64,000 bases of DNA from an uncultured Flavobacteriales bacterium (GCA_913055685.1 CAJXKC010000001.1:1331734-1395733), one strand, 5' to 3'; positions 1-9,294 are shown, counted from the first letter of the stretch. The notes: generated by a model not told the origin, from the letters alone. Program-made: numbers and translations.

Positions 1-45
1 TTCCTCCTCTGGCGTCAAAGTTTAAATGATGATGCTTCATCATGA
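1..45 (+). CDS. 3' end of an upstream gene (partial, unidentified)
   Basis: The first reading frame is open from base 1 and ends at TGA (43-45). It encodes a C-terminal tail of fourteen residues, FLLWRQSLNDDASS. Its stop overlaps the ATG of the next gene in an ATGA arrangement (42-45), the same coupling used between the next two genes, so it is probably the preceding member of that operon. The tail is too short to identify a family. Confidence 0.5.
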   Translation, partial: FLLWRQSLNDDASS

Positions 46-2711
46 CCCTTAGCCTTATTCTCATAGGAACCCTTTACCTCGGCATCATCTTTGCCGCCGC
101 TTGGTATTTTGAAAAACGCTTTTCTCAGGAGCGTTTTAAGCGTTGGATGCCCTATATCTACTCCCTGGCTCTTGCGGTATATTGCACGGCCTGGACTTTT
201 TACGGTAGTATCGGTCGCGCCGCACAATCGGGTTTGGATTTCCTCCTAATTTATTTGGGACCGGCTCTCATGATGTTTCTCTGGCATCCCATGGCAAAGC
301 GGCTTTTTCAAATAAAGCGCACTCAAGGGATTAGCTCCTTGGCCGATTTTCTCTCCGCTCGTTATGGCAAGGATCAAAACCTTGGTTTCTTGGTGGCCCT
401 GCTCTCCCTGGTCGGCATTCTGCCCTACATTTCTTTACAGATAAAGGCCATCAGCGAAAGCTTTAGCATTCTTAGTGGTCAGGGTGAAATTGGCGAATAC
501 CAGGTTTATAACGATCCGGCGCTCTACGTAAGCTTGATAATGTTTGTCTTTACCATTTTGTTTGGTACCCGTTATGTGCAGAGTAATCGGCCTAAGGCCG
601 GACTCATTGGTACCATCGCCTTCGAAAGCTTATTTAAATTAATCGCCTTTGTGGTGGTTGGGGCAATTGGCTTGTCGCAATTCGCAGGAACGGAGGTTTT
701 TAGTGAGGGTTTAAAAGACTTTGCCCTCAAGAAGCCAGAAATGGCGGGTGGCGATTGGTTTACTATATTATTGATTTCGGCTTTTGCCTTTTTCTTATTA
801 CCGCGCCAGTTTCAAATGGGTGTGGTGGAGAATAATTCGGAAAAGAATTTAGCCAAGGCGACGTGGTTGTTCCCCCTTTACCTTTTGATAATCAACTTAT
901 TTGTACTGCCATTCGCGGTTATGGGAACTCAGGTTTTTCCCACTGCGGATAGCGATTTTTATCTACTGAGCTTAAGCATGAAGTACTCGGGTCCCGCGAC
1001 GGCCAGTCTGGCTTTTTTAGGGGGACTCTCGGCGGCGAGTTCAATGATTATTGTGTCTACCCTTGCCCTAGGAAATATGCTTAGCACCTATGTATTGGTG
1101 CCGCGCTTGGCCTTAAAGAAAGACCGGCCCCTGAGTCGACGCATTTTAGGCTTACGTCGCTGGGCCATTTTGCTCATCTTGGCATTAGCCTATGTTTATT
1201 ACCACTTCTTTGCCGCTCAAAACTCTTTAGTTAGCATTGGCCTGGTTTCCTTCGTAGCTATGAGTCAGTTTGCCCCCGCTTTTTTAGGCGGACTATACTG
1301 GCGCGAGGCCAAGCGGAAAGCAGCTTTCTGGAGTATTCTTAGCGGATTTGTAATCTGGTTTTACTTTCTGGTTTTACCGCAAGTTGCGGCTTTCGCCGGA
1401 TGGGATTTAATGCAATGGGGAATACTAAATCCAGAGGCCTTAGCGGCTACTTTTGGTTTGTCCTTATTGAGCGCGGCTACCTTGCTAAGTCTAAGTCTAA
1501 ACACCATCGTATTTGTGCTGATTTCCTTGGAAAGCTCGGCTAGCTTAGAAGAAGCAAATCAGGCCACCTTGTTTGTATCTGCACCCTCTGTTTCCGCAAA
1601 CGGACTTAGCGAAGGATTGTACCGCGGATCGGCCCCTTTTCCAGATATCCGCAGTCTTTTGCAAAACTTTTTGGGAAGAGATAGAGCCGAAGAAGTTTTA
1701 GAGCGTTATGCCCGATTAAACAATATCGATTGGTCGACTTCCCCCACCGCCGATAATCGGGTGATTAGTTTTGCGGAGCGACTTTTATCGGAAGCGATAG
1801 GTCCGGCAAGTGCTAAGATTATGATCTCCTCGGTAGTGCAAAGGGAAGAATTATCCCGCGACGAGGTTTTGGGTATTTTAGAAGAGAGTCAGAAGGTATT
1901 ACGTCTAAACCGCGAACTCAGCAAACGGGAAGAACAATTGCGCTTGGCCAGTGAAGAATTGCAGCATAGCAATAGGCGCCTGCAGGAAATGACTGAGCTT
2001 AAGGATGAATTCCTGTATACCGTAACCCATGAGCTTCGCACCCCACTGGCTGCCATCCGCATGCAAGCCGAGTTATTACAGGACGAGCCCGAAATGCCAG
2101 CGGAAGACCGAGAGCGTTTTGTGAATAATATCGTGAGCGATTGCGAGCGTTTAAGTCGTTTGATTAGCAATGTTCTGGATCTCGAAAAATTTGAAAGTGG
2201 TAGTCAGAAGCTTTCCCTAAGCAAACTTTCCTTGGACGGCCTCATCCGCCAAAGCGTAGAGCAACTAGAGAACTTGGCCTTAAGCAATGGAGTGCATTTA
2301 AGTTGTGAGATTTCTGCCGCTCTAAAACCCACTTTCGCCGATGCCGACCGCATACAGCAGGTGCTTACCAATCTAATTGGAAATGCCATAAAGTTTGCAA
2401 ACCCCAAGCAAGGTAAGGTCTGGGTTACTGCTTATCAATTGGACGATGACTTAAAGGTGAATATTCACGACAATGGCAAGGGTATTCCGGAAGCCGATCG
2501 GCAATTGATATTCGATAAGTTTTACCAGGTTCGGGATCAGACGCGCCGCAAGCCTAGTGGTAGCGGTCTAGGCTTAGCTATTTCAAAAAATATTATTGCC
2601 ATGCATAAAGGCCGGATTTGGGTAGACGATGACTTTAAAGTCGGTGCGAAAATCTCCTTTACTCTGCCCATTTACAAAGGGGAAAGCAACCAAAAGAAAA
2701 CAGAAGCATGA
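42..2711 (+). CDS. Sodium:solute symporter-histidine kinase fusion (CrbS/CbrA-like sensor)
   Basis: This 889-residue membrane sensor fuses a transporter-like domain to a histidine kinase. Residues 1 to about 490 form a multi-spanning sodium:solute symporter (SLC5-like) domain. Residues about 510-620 resemble the STAC-type linker of CrbS/CbrA proteins (FAERLLSEAIGPASAKIMIS). A short helical stretch leads to the dimerisation domain with phospho-acceptor His663 (THELRTPLAAIR), then an ATPase domain with an N box (LIGNAIKFA) and G boxes (DNGKGIPE, GSGLGLAISK). I see no PAS domain, unlike many CrbS/CbrA proteins. It overlaps the receiver gene downstream by four bases and sits just before two acyl-CoA synthetases. 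In Vibrio and Pseudomonas, CrbS/CrbR controls acs, so a role in sensing acetate or a related small acid is a good inference. Whether the symporter domain still transports is unknown. Confidence 0.88.
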   Translation: MTLSLILIGTLYLGIIFAAAWYFEKRFSQERFKRWMPYIYSLALAVYCTAWTFYGSIGRAAQSGLDFLLIYLGPALMMFLWHPMAKRLFQIKRTQGISSLADFLSARYGKDQNLGFLVALLSLVGILPYISLQIKAISESFSILSGQGEIGEYQVYNDPALYVSLIMFVFTILFGTRYVQSNRPKAGLIGTIAFESLFKLIAFVVVGAIGLSQFAGTEVFSEGLKDFALKKPEMAGGDWFTILLISAFAFFLLPRQFQMGVVENNSEKNLAKATWLFPLYLLIINLFVLPFAVMGTQVFPTADSDFYLLSLSMKYSGPATASLAFLGGLSAASSMIIVSTLALGNMLSTYVLVPRLALKKDRPLSRRILGLRRWAILLILALAYVYYHFFAAQNSLVSIGLVSFVAMSQFAPAFLGGLYWREAKRKAAFWSILSGFVIWFYFLVLPQVAAFAGWDLMQWGILNPEALAATFGLSLLSAATLLSLSLNTIVFVLISLESSASLEEANQATLFVSAPSVSANGLSEGLYRGSAPFPDIRSLLQNFLGRDRAEEVLERYARLNNIDWSTSPTADNRVISFAERLLSEAIGPASAKIMISSVVQREELSRDEVLGILEESQKVLRLNRELSKREEQLRLASEELQHSNRRLQEMTELKDEFLYTVTHELRTPLAAIRMQAELLQDEPEMPAEDRERFVNNIVSDCERLSRLISNVLDLEKFESGSQKLSLSKLSLDGLIRQSVEQLENLALSNGVHLSCEISAALKPTFADADRIQQVLTNLIGNAIKFANPKQGKVWVTAYQLDDDLKVNIHDNGKGIPEADRQLIFDKFYQVRDQTRRKPSGSGLGLAISKNIIAMHKGRIWVDDDFKVGAKISFTLPIYKGESNQKKTEA

Positions 2712-3070
2712 AAACGAAAATACTAATCGTAGACGATGAGATTAACATCTTAATGTCGCTCGAATACCTTCTCAAAAGAAAAGGCTATGAGGTTTATATC
2801 GCACGTAATGGGAGTGAGGCAAAAGCTTTAGCGGATCAACACTCCCCAGATTTAGTTCTGCTCGATATAATGATGCCGGATGTGGATGGCTATGCGGTTT
2901 GCGATTATCTAAAGGCCAAGGAAAATGCGCCTAAGGTGATTTTTCTAACCGCAAAAAGTAAGAAGGACGACATTCAGAAAGGCTACGACCATGGGGCCGA
3001 TCTATATTTAATAAAACCCTTTGCTAATAAAGACCTATTGGCGGAGATTAAATCATTAATTCAATCATGA
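2708..3070 (+). CDS. Stand-alone CheY-like response regulator receiver
   Basis: This 120-residue protein is a single receiver domain. It has the acidic pair Asp9/Asp10, phospho-acceptor Asp53 (LLDIMMPD), switch Thr81 (FLTAK) and Lys103 (IKPF). There is no output domain: the protein ends after the last receiver helix. It starts inside the last codons of the sensor kinase gene and its own stop overlaps the next start, so it is translationally coupled on both sides and is the obvious partner of the kinase. The classical partner CrbR has a LuxR-type DNA-binding domain. Here the output must act through protein contacts or phosphotransfer. Confidence 0.9.
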   Translation: MKTKILIVDDEINILMSLEYLLKRKGYEVYIARNGSEAKALADQHSPDLVLLDIMMPDVDGYAVCDYLKAKENAPKVIFLTAKSKKDDIQKGYDHGADLYLIKPFANKDLLAEIKSLIQS

Positions 3071-4959
3071 GCTATCAAGAAGAATACGAAAGAAGCCTGC
3101 AAGACCCCGCGGGATTCTGGGCCGAGCAGGCCCAAAGAATCGATTGGTTTCGCCCAGCCGATGAGGTTTTAAGCACCGATGAGCATGGCTTGTACCGTTG
3201 GTTTAAAGGAGCCATGACCAATACTTGTTATTTGGCGCTAGATTACCATGTAGAAAATGGTCGTGGTGATCAGGTAGCCTTGTACTACGATTCGCCGGTA
3301 ACCCAGTCTAAAAAAGCCTATAGCTATCGTCAAATGCGGGATGAGGTGGCGAAGATTGCGGGTGGCTTAAAGCGCTTGGGGGTGTCCAAGGGAGATCGCG
3401 TTATTATCTATATGCCCATGATTCCCCAGGCGGTGATGACCATGCTAGCCTGTGCCCGATTGGGAGCAGTGCACTCCGTAGTTTTTGGCGGTTTTGCTCC
3501 GCATGAATTGGCCATTCGAATCGACGATGCCAAGCCGAAGTTAATCGTTACGGCCAGTTCTGGCATCGAGGTAGACCGTATTATTCCCTATAAGCCTATG
3601 GTGGATAAGGCGATGGAGCTAGCAGCATACAAGCCGGAGAAGGTGGTTATCTATCAGCGAAAGCTGGGTGCTCTAGTACCGGCAAAAGATTATGATATCG
3701 ATTTCGATCAAATGCTAAGCGAGGCTGAAACGGTAGGTTGTACCCCGGTATATGCTACCGATCCGCTGTACATACTTTATACCAGTGGTACCACCGGAAA
3801 GCCTAAAGGAGTGGTGCGTGATAACGGAGGTCACGCGGTAGCCTTACGCTACAGTATGGAAAAAATATACGGCATTAAGCCAGGGGATGTGTATTGGGCG
3901 GCTTCTGATATTGGCTGGGTGGTCGGACACTCTTATATCGTTTATGCACCCTTATTAACAGGGGCTTCTACCGTTCTCTTCGAAGGGAAACCGATTCGTA
4001 CCCCCGATGCCTCCACTTTTTGGCGCATCATTGCCGAGTATAAAGTTAAGGTGATGTTTACCGCACCAACAGCGATTCGGGCAATCCGTAAAGAGGATCC
4101 TCAAGGTGACTTCATAAAGCAATATGATCTGTCTTCATTGAAATATCAGTTTTTAGCTGGTGAACGTTGTGATGTGGCCACCTTAGGCTGGGCCGAAAAG
4201 CAATTAGGAGTTCCTGTTATTGATCACTGGTGGCAAACCGAAAGTGGTTGGCCTATGCTCGCGAACTTCCCAGGCATAGAATTAATGGAAGTGAAACCGG
4301 GCTCCGTGACTAAACCTGTAGCGGGTTATGACTTGCAGATTTTAAATGAGGCAGGCGAAGCTGCGGCTCCTAATGAAGAAGGCTATGTGGCCGTGAAATT
4401 ACCTCTGCCTCCAGGCTGCTTGCCCAGTTTATGGCAAAATCCTCTCGGCTTCAAGGATTCATACCTCGAGCGTTTCCCGGGATATTATTTCAGCGGAGAT
4501 GGCGGCTTTAAGGACGAGCAGGGTTTTACCTACATCACCGGAAGAGTAGACGACATTATTAATGTTGCCGGGCACCGCCTTTCAACCGTGGAAATGGAAG
4601 AGGTCGTGGCGGCCCATCCGGCAGTAGCCGAATGTGCGGTAATTGGAGTAAATGACGACTTAAAAGGTCAGATTCCCATGGCCTTAGTGGTTACTTCGGT
4701 GCAGCAAATTGATTACCAAGATTTAAGTACGGAGATTGTAGCGGCTGTCCGCAGCGAGATTGGCGCAGTTGCCGCCCTTAAAAAGGTCTTAGTGGTAGGC
4801 CGATTACCCAAAACCCGCTCCGGGAAAATTCTGCGTAAATTATTGCGGGCCATTGCCAACCAAGAGGAAATCCGAATTCCGTCCACCATCGATGACCCGG
4901 CGATTGTGCAGGAAATTACCGATATTATTCACCCTAATTTGAAACAGATAAACCTATAG
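3067..4959 (+). CDS. prpE: Propionyl-CoA synthetase-type acyl-CoA ligase (PrpE/ACSS3 group)
   Basis: This 630-residue AMP-forming acyl-CoA synthetase makes acyl-CoA from a short carboxylate, ATP and CoA. The adenylate-binding loop YTSGTTGKPKG lies at about residues 238-248 and is followed by VVRDNGGHAVALRYS, which resembles PrpE (QRDVGGYAVAL in enterobacteria) rather than Acs (HTxGGY). The A5 motif DHWWQTESGWP and C-terminal catalytic Lys587 (KTRSGKILRK) are present. It overlaps the receiver gene by four bases and is two bases from acs. Propionate is the likely substrate, but members of this group also take acetate or other short acids, so the substrate is inferred. Confidence 0.85.
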   Translation: MSYQEEYERSLQDPAGFWAEQAQRIDWFRPADEVLSTDEHGLYRWFKGAMTNTCYLALDYHVENGRGDQVALYYDSPVTQSKKAYSYRQMRDEVAKIAGGLKRLGVSKGDRVIIYMPMIPQAVMTMLACARLGAVHSVVFGGFAPHELAIRIDDAKPKLIVTASSGIEVDRIIPYKPMVDKAMELAAYKPEKVVIYQRKLGALVPAKDYDIDFDQMLSEAETVGCTPVYATDPLYILYTSGTTGKPKGVVRDNGGHAVALRYSMEKIYGIKPGDVYWAASDIGWVVGHSYIVYAPLLTGASTVLFEGKPIRTPDASTFWRIIAEYKVKVMFTAPTAIRAIRKEDPQGDFIKQYDLSSLKYQFLAGERCDVATLGWAEKQLGVPVIDHWWQTESGWPMLANFPGIELMEVKPGSVTKPVAGYDLQILNEAGEAAAPNEEGYVAVKLPLPPGCLPSLWQNPLGFKDSYLERFPGYYFSGDGGFKDEQGFTYITGRVDDIINVAGHRLSTVEMEEVVAAHPAVAECAVIGVNDDLKGQIPMALVVTSVQQIDYQDLSTEIVAAVRSEIGAVAALKKVLVVGRLPKTRSGKILRKLLRAIANQEEIRIPSTIDDPAIVQEITDIIHPNLKQINL

Positions 4960-4961
4960 AT

Positions 4962-6866
4962 ATGGAAGCAAAATTCCGCATCAGCTCTCCCGAGGAATAT
5001 CAAGAGCAATACCAATTAAGTACCGAACAACCCGAAAAGTTTTGGGCGCAGATCGCCGAGAATTATCAGTGGATGAAGCTTTGGGATAAAACCGTGGAAT
5101 GGGAATTTGATACTCCCGATGTGAAGTGGTTTACTAATGCCAAGCTAAATATTACCGAGAACTGTTTAGACCGTCATCTCGAAAAACGGGGCAATAAATT
5201 GGCTCTCATTTGGGAGCCAAATGATCCCAAGGAGCGCTTTGTGCGTATGACTTACCGCGAGTTGCACGAAGAGGTTTGTAAAACCGCCAATGTGCTTAAA
5301 AAACACGGGGTAGCTAAAGGGGATCGAGTGGCGATTTATATGCCTATGATTCCGGAGCTCACCATCACCGTTTTAGCCTGCGCTCGCATTGGAGCCGTGC
5401 ATTCGGTGGTTTTCGCCGGTTTTTCGGCTCATGCCTTAGCCGATCGAATCAACGATGCTTCCTGTAAAATGGTGGTTACTGCCGATGGTATGTACCGCGG
5501 TGCCAAAGAAATCCCATGTAAAGCAGTAGTCGATGAAGCTTTGAAGTCTTGTGATTCGGTCGAAAAAGTCTTGGTAGCGGAGCGTACCCGTTGGAATGTA
5601 AATATGCAAGCGGGACGTGACTATTGGTTGCATGAAGAATTGCTAGGAGCCGATCGCGTTTGCGAGGCGGAGCCCATGGATAGTGAAGATATGCTCTTTA
5701 TTCTGTACACCTCTGGCAGTACCGGCAAGCCCAAAGGAGTGGTTCATACTTGTGGGGGCTATATGGTCTATGCTGGATATAGTTTTGCCAATGTCTTCCA
5801 ATACGATGAAAGTGATGTTTATTGGTGTACGGCAGATATTGGTTGGATTACGGGTCACTCTTATATCGTCTACGGCCCGCTTTTAAATGGGGCAACTACA
5901 GTGATGTTTGAAGGCGTTCCTACTTATCCAGATCCGGGTCGTTTTTGGCAGGTTTGTGATAAGCATGGGGTTAATCAGTTTTATACTGCTCCTACTGCCA
6001 TTCGTGCTCTAATGGCTCACGGCGAAGACCATGTTCTTAGTTATGGCCTTTATTCCCTAAAAGTACTGGGAACGGTGGGAGAACCTATTAATGAGGAAGC
6101 TTGGGAATGGTATCATATTCACGTGGGTAAAGAACGCTGCCCGATTGTAGATACTTGGTGGCAAACCGAAACCGGCGGAATCATGATTTCAGGATTGGGT
6201 AATCATAGTCCGATGAAGCCCAGTCATGCAGGCTATCCCTTACCAGGTATTCAGCCGGTATTGTTAGATCAAGAAGGCAAAATAATCGAAGGAAATGGCG
6301 AGGAAGGTTATTTGGCCATGCGTTTCCCTTGGCCTTCTATGCTGCGCACCACCTATGGTGATCATGAGCGCTGTAAGAACACCTATTTCTCGCATTACAA
6401 TGGGTATTACTTTACCGGCGACGGTGCCCGTAGAGATGAAAAAGGGATGTACCGAATTATTGGTCGGGTCGACGATGTGATTAATGTAAGTGGTCACCGT
6501 TTTGGTACTGCCGAGATTGAAAATGCCATTAATGCCAATGATCATATTGTAGCTGAATCGGCGGTGGTGGGTTACCCTCACGATATTAAAGGTCAGGGTA
6601 TCTACGCTTATGTTATTACCAAAGAACCACCGACCAATCCCGATAAGCTGCGAGCCGAGATCGTAGAAACGGTGGTAGAGGAGATCGGTAAAATTGCCAA
6701 GCCAGATAAGATTCAATTTGTGAGTGGCTTACCCAAAACCCGTTCGGGTAAAATTATGCGTAGAATTCTGCGGAAAATTGCTGAGGGTGACACTTCCAAT
6801 TTAGGCGACACTTCTACTTTATTGGACCCGGATGTGGTCGATGAAATAAAGGCGGGTGCCTTATAA
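4962..6866 (+). CDS. acs: Acetyl-CoA synthetase
   Basis: This 634-residue AMP-forming acetate:CoA ligase has the length typical of Acs. It carries the nucleotide loop YTSGSTGKPKGVVHTCGGY, the A5 motif DTWWQTETGG, the RVDDVINVSGHR hinge region, and catalytic Lys597 (KTRSGKIMRR), the residue that is acetylated in Acs homologues. It starts two bases after the PrpE-type gene and is followed directly by a rho-independent terminator, so it is the last gene of the sensor-receiver-ligase operon. It would feed acetate into central metabolism under control of the linked two-component system. Confidence 0.95.
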   Translation: MEAKFRISSPEEYQEQYQLSTEQPEKFWAQIAENYQWMKLWDKTVEWEFDTPDVKWFTNAKLNITENCLDRHLEKRGNKLALIWEPNDPKERFVRMTYRELHEEVCKTANVLKKHGVAKGDRVAIYMPMIPELTITVLACARIGAVHSVVFAGFSAHALADRINDASCKMVVTADGMYRGAKEIPCKAVVDEALKSCDSVEKVLVAERTRWNVNMQAGRDYWLHEELLGADRVCEAEPMDSEDMLFILYTSGSTGKPKGVVHTCGGYMVYAGYSFANVFQYDESDVYWCTADIGWITGHSYIVYGPLLNGATTVMFEGVPTYPDPGRFWQVCDKHGVNQFYTAPTAIRALMAHGEDHVLSYGLYSLKVLGTVGEPINEEAWEWYHIHVGKERCPIVDTWWQTETGGIMISGLGNHSPMKPSHAGYPLPGIQPVLLDQEGKIIEGNGEEGYLAMRFPWPSMLRTTYGDHERCKNTYFSHYNGYYFTGDGARRDEKGMYRIIGRVDDVINVSGHRFGTAEIENAINANDHIVAESAVVGYPHDIKGQGIYAYVITKEPPTNPDKLRAEIVETVVEEIGKIAKPDKIQFVSGLPKTRSGKIMRRILRKIAEGDTSNLGDTSTLLDPDVVDEIKAGAL

Positions 6867-6873
6867 TAATTGA

Positions 6874-6899
6874 AAGTGACCTTCGGGTCACTTTTTTTG
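6874..6899 (+). terminator. Rho-independent terminator after acs
   Basis: An eight-base stem AAGTGACC/GGTCACTT (6874-6881 and 6886-6893) with a TTCG tetraloop runs into a T tract ending at 6898. It begins seven bases after the acs stop codon and closes the operon. Confidence 0.93.
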
Positions 6900-6991
6900 T
6901 TTTGGGGCCTCACCAATCGATATTTTAGTCGTTATCCTAAGGGGCGAATCCTATTGTGTCTTAAGGCACTAAAAACCTTTTAATTATGCCC

Positions 6992-6999
6992 TAAGTTTG
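6992..6999 (+). promoter_or_regulatory. Candidate -7 box TAAGTTTG
   Basis: TAAGTTTG matches the Bacteroidota -7 consensus TAnnTTTG and lies four bases before the ATG of the small Cys-motif protein. No TTG is found at the ideal distance upstream. If it is used, the transcript would be leaderless or almost so. Confidence 0.3.
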
Positions 7000-7003
7000 A
7001 TTT

Positions 7004-7369
7004 ATGCAATTTTTAAGGACCATCTTACTAATTCTGGCGGTACTGGCTTCGAGCTGGTACAACAGTCTGGTATTGGCCTTATTTGAGACTCAGCAGAGCT
7101 ACTTTGCTTCTGAGCTCTGTGAACAGAAGGAAGTGGAGGGTAATACCTGCCAAGGTAGCTGTCAGCTGCGAGCCTTATTGCAAACTAAGGAAGAACCCGA
7201 AGCGCCCTTTGCGCCAAATTTCACAGAAGAAATAAGCTTTTTGCTTTTCGACGAGGGGAATCTTAAACAGCCTTTCCCGTTCACATCTCAGCCTTTATTA
7301 AAGTTCCCAGCTCCAGAAGTGTTCTTGGCAGAGGGAATGAAGAGATTGGTATGGCGACCGCCATGTTAA
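7004..7369 (+). CDS. Small exported protein with a CxxxC motif, possibly copper-related
   Basis: This 121-residue protein has a hydrophobic N-terminal segment (residues 4-28), a signal peptide or anchor, and a motif CEQKEVEGNTCQGSCQLRAL at about residues 42-61. It resembles small Bacteroidota proteins with a CxGxC motif that often sit beside metal-uptake genes. It ends in a Pro/Cys tail (WRPPC), giving four cysteines that could bind metal. It is 46 bases upstream of an MbnP-like gene, so a part in copper handling is a reasonable inference. No enzymatic domain is visible. Confidence 0.6.
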   Translation: MQFLRTILLILAVLASSWYNSLVLALFETQQSYFASELCEQKEVEGNTCQGSCQLRALLQTKEEPEAPFAPNFTEEISFLLFDEGNLKQPFPFTSQPLLKFPAPEVFLAEGMKRLVWRPPC

Positions 7370-7415
7370 TGACAATAAATCTTTACGTCATTAACAATCT
7401 CTAAATAAAAAAACC

Positions 7416-8204
7416 ATGAAAAATTATAAATGGGCTCTTGCCCTAAGCGCACTGGTAGCAGTGTCTGCTTGTAAAAAAGATGATGATACTACGGTAGAAC
7501 CTGATCCAAACGCCGATAAGGTAGCAGTAGTTTTAAATTACGATTTCAATTTTGGCGCCGATGACTTTGTCTTGGACCAAGAGTATACTTTAGATAGTGG
7601 AGGAGTGGTGAAATTCTCCCTCGCCACTTATTATTTGGCACAACCAGTGATCATGGATGATGCCGGGAATAGCAGTCCCTTAAGTCCCGAATATCTTATA
7701 GTACGCCCAAACAATACCAGTAGCGATCTAGGATATATTGATCCAGGTCACGCTCACATGTTTAATGTAAGCATTGGTGTAGATGAAGCCACCAATACAG
7801 AGAATGGTGCTAATGGTCGTCAGCCGACCGATTTTACCGATTCCGATCATCCTTTGGCCCCCCAACCAGAAGGAATGTATTGGTCTTGGGCCAGCGGCTA
7901 CATCTTTGTTAAGATAGAAGGGGAAGTCGATTACGAAGGAGACGGAACTTTTGATAATGTCTTCAAATATCACCTAGGAACCAATCCTTTCCGAAAAGAT
8001 CGCAGCACAGTCCTTAATCTTAATTTGGAAAAAGCTCAGACGCTTCAGCTCACCATGCATATCGATTACGAGAAGTTCTTGGAAGACGTAAATATGCGCA
8101 CCGAGATTCTGACGATGTCTATGGGCGATCAGAGGCCTCTAGCCGAAAAGATGATGAATAAGTTCGACGCCGCGGTAAGCTTTAGCCATGGCATTCTGGA
8201 CTAG
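7416..8204 (+). CDS. MbnP-family lipoprotein (putative copper-binding protein)
   Basis: This 262-residue protein has a lipoprotein signal peptide ending at Cys19 (VAVSACKKDD) followed by an acidic linker. The body resembles the MbnP family: HAHMFNVSIG, an Asn/Asp-rich segment, then the characteristic EGMYWSWASGYIFVKIEG. In Methylosinus MbnP, a Trp is converted to kynurenine by the partner MbnH and helps bind Cu(I). The two Trp residues of YWSWASGY are candidate positions here. The gene overlaps the MbnH-like gene by 17 bases, so the two products are almost certainly partners. There are no methanobactin peptide or MbnB/MbnC genes in the window, so this is the stand-alone MbnP/H version. Confidence 0.82.
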   Translation: MKNYKWALALSALVAVSACKKDDDTTVEPDPNADKVAVVLNYDFNFGADDFVLDQEYTLDSGGVVKFSLATYYLAQPVIMDDAGNSSPLSPEYLIVRPNNTSSDLGYIDPGHAHMFNVSIGVDEATNTENGANGRQPTDFTDSDHPLAPQPEGMYWSWASGYIFVKIEGEVDYEGDGTFDNVFKYHLGTNPFRKDRSTVLNLNLEKAQTLQLTMHIDYEKFLEDVNMRTEILTMSMGDQRPLAEKMMNKFDAAVSFSHGILD

Positions 8205-9267
8205 TAAAATAGTAGGATGGAAAACCAAGTTTGCCCGCTTGCTTTTTGTGAGCGGCTTACTTGGTTTTTTACTTTTTTCGGGCTGTGCTAAGGAAAAAGT
8301 TCAAGAAGATAAATATGCTTTTCGAGAGAGCCCAGTACAAATTACCATTCCGCATTTTCCAGCTTATTCCTTAGAAGCCGGCCATGAACTTAGTGCCGAA
8401 AAAATCGCCGTGGGTAAAAAGTTATTTTTTGATCCTATTATTAGTCGTAATAGGGATATTTCCTGCGCTTCTTGTCATTTGCCGCATCTGGCCTTTAGCG
8501 ATGGCTTAGCTACTTCGGTGGGAACCGAAGGCAGAGTGCATAATCGGAATTCGCCCACCTTATTCAATGTGCTATGGCAGCCTTATTTATTTATGGACGG
8601 GGGGAACCCGACCTTGGAGTCGCAAGTAGTTGGACCCATAGAGGAGCATCGTGAAATGGACTTACCTTTTACCGAGGCAATTGCGCGGGTGGCGGCCAAT
8701 GAGACCTATCAAAACTTATTTAAGTGGGCTTTTAATGATGATGTTAATCCCTTCACCTTTAGCCTGGCTCTGGCCAGTTACGAACGAAGTCTAGTTTCCT
8801 ATAACAGTGCCTTTGATCGCTTTTATTACCACGGGGATAGCCTCGCCTTAAACGCTTCTGCTCAGCGAGGACTGGCATTATTTAAAAGTGCAGAATTGAA
8901 ATGTGCCGATTGCCATCAATTACCTTTAACTACCGATTTTAGCTTCCAGAATAATGGACTGAAGGAAGTTTATTTAGATCCAGGTCGGGCTCGGGTGACC
9001 AATAATTTGGCGGAGCATGAGGGGCAGTTTAAGGTGGCTACTTTAAGGAACATTGCCCTTACCGCACCTTATATGCACGATGGGAGTTTAGCTTCTCTGG
9101 AGGAGGTTATTGAGCATTATGCTTCAGGTGGATCCAATCACCCTCTAAAGAGTGATAAGATTAAAGGCTTTAGTATCAGCGCAAGCGAAAAAGCAGATTT
9201 GCTGGAATTTTTAAAGTCGCTAAACGATACCAGTTCTTACCGCCAGTTTGACTTTGATTTACCCTAA
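8188..9267 (+). CDS. MbnH/MauG-like diheme cytochrome c peroxidase family protein
   Basis: This 359-residue exported diheme protein has a lipoprotein-type signal (GFLLFSGCAK, acylated Cys near residue 29). Two c-type haem sites are seen, CASCH at about residue 93 and CADCH at about residue 242, plus the family motif MHDGSLASLEEVIEHYASGG near the C terminus. MauG and MbnH use a high-valent diiron-haem state to oxidise Trp residues in a partner protein, while bacterial cytochrome c peroxidases reduce peroxide with the same fold. The 17-base overlap with the MbnP-like gene favours the MbnH role of modifying that lipoprotein. The ATG at 8188 is the only good start, as no later Met precedes the signal peptide. 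Confidence 0.83.
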   Translation: MAFWTSKIVGWKTKFARLLFVSGLLGFLLFSGCAKEKVQEDKYAFRESPVQITIPHFPAYSLEAGHELSAEKIAVGKKLFFDPIISRNRDISCASCHLPHLAFSDGLATSVGTEGRVHNRNSPTLFNVLWQPYLFMDGGNPTLESQVVGPIEEHREMDLPFTEAIARVAANETYQNLFKWAFNDDVNPFTFSLALASYERSLVSYNSAFDRFYYHGDSLALNASAQRGLALFKSAELKCADCHQLPLTTDFSFQNNGLKEVYLDPGRARVTNNLAEHEGQFKVATLRNIALTAPYMHDGSLASLEEVIEHYASGGSNHPLKSDKIKGFSISASEKADLLEFLKSLNDTSSYRQFDFDLP

Positions 9268-9294
9268 GCTTTCGCAGAAAGGGAGATTCTTTTT

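Noticed and set aside
6264..6716. A 150-codon open frame on the strand opposite acs, and other shadow frames
   Set aside because: It lies wholly inside the strongly conserved acs gene, has no family-like sequence, and is expected from codon bias in the sense gene. Other opposite-strand frames over conserved genes were dropped for the same reason.
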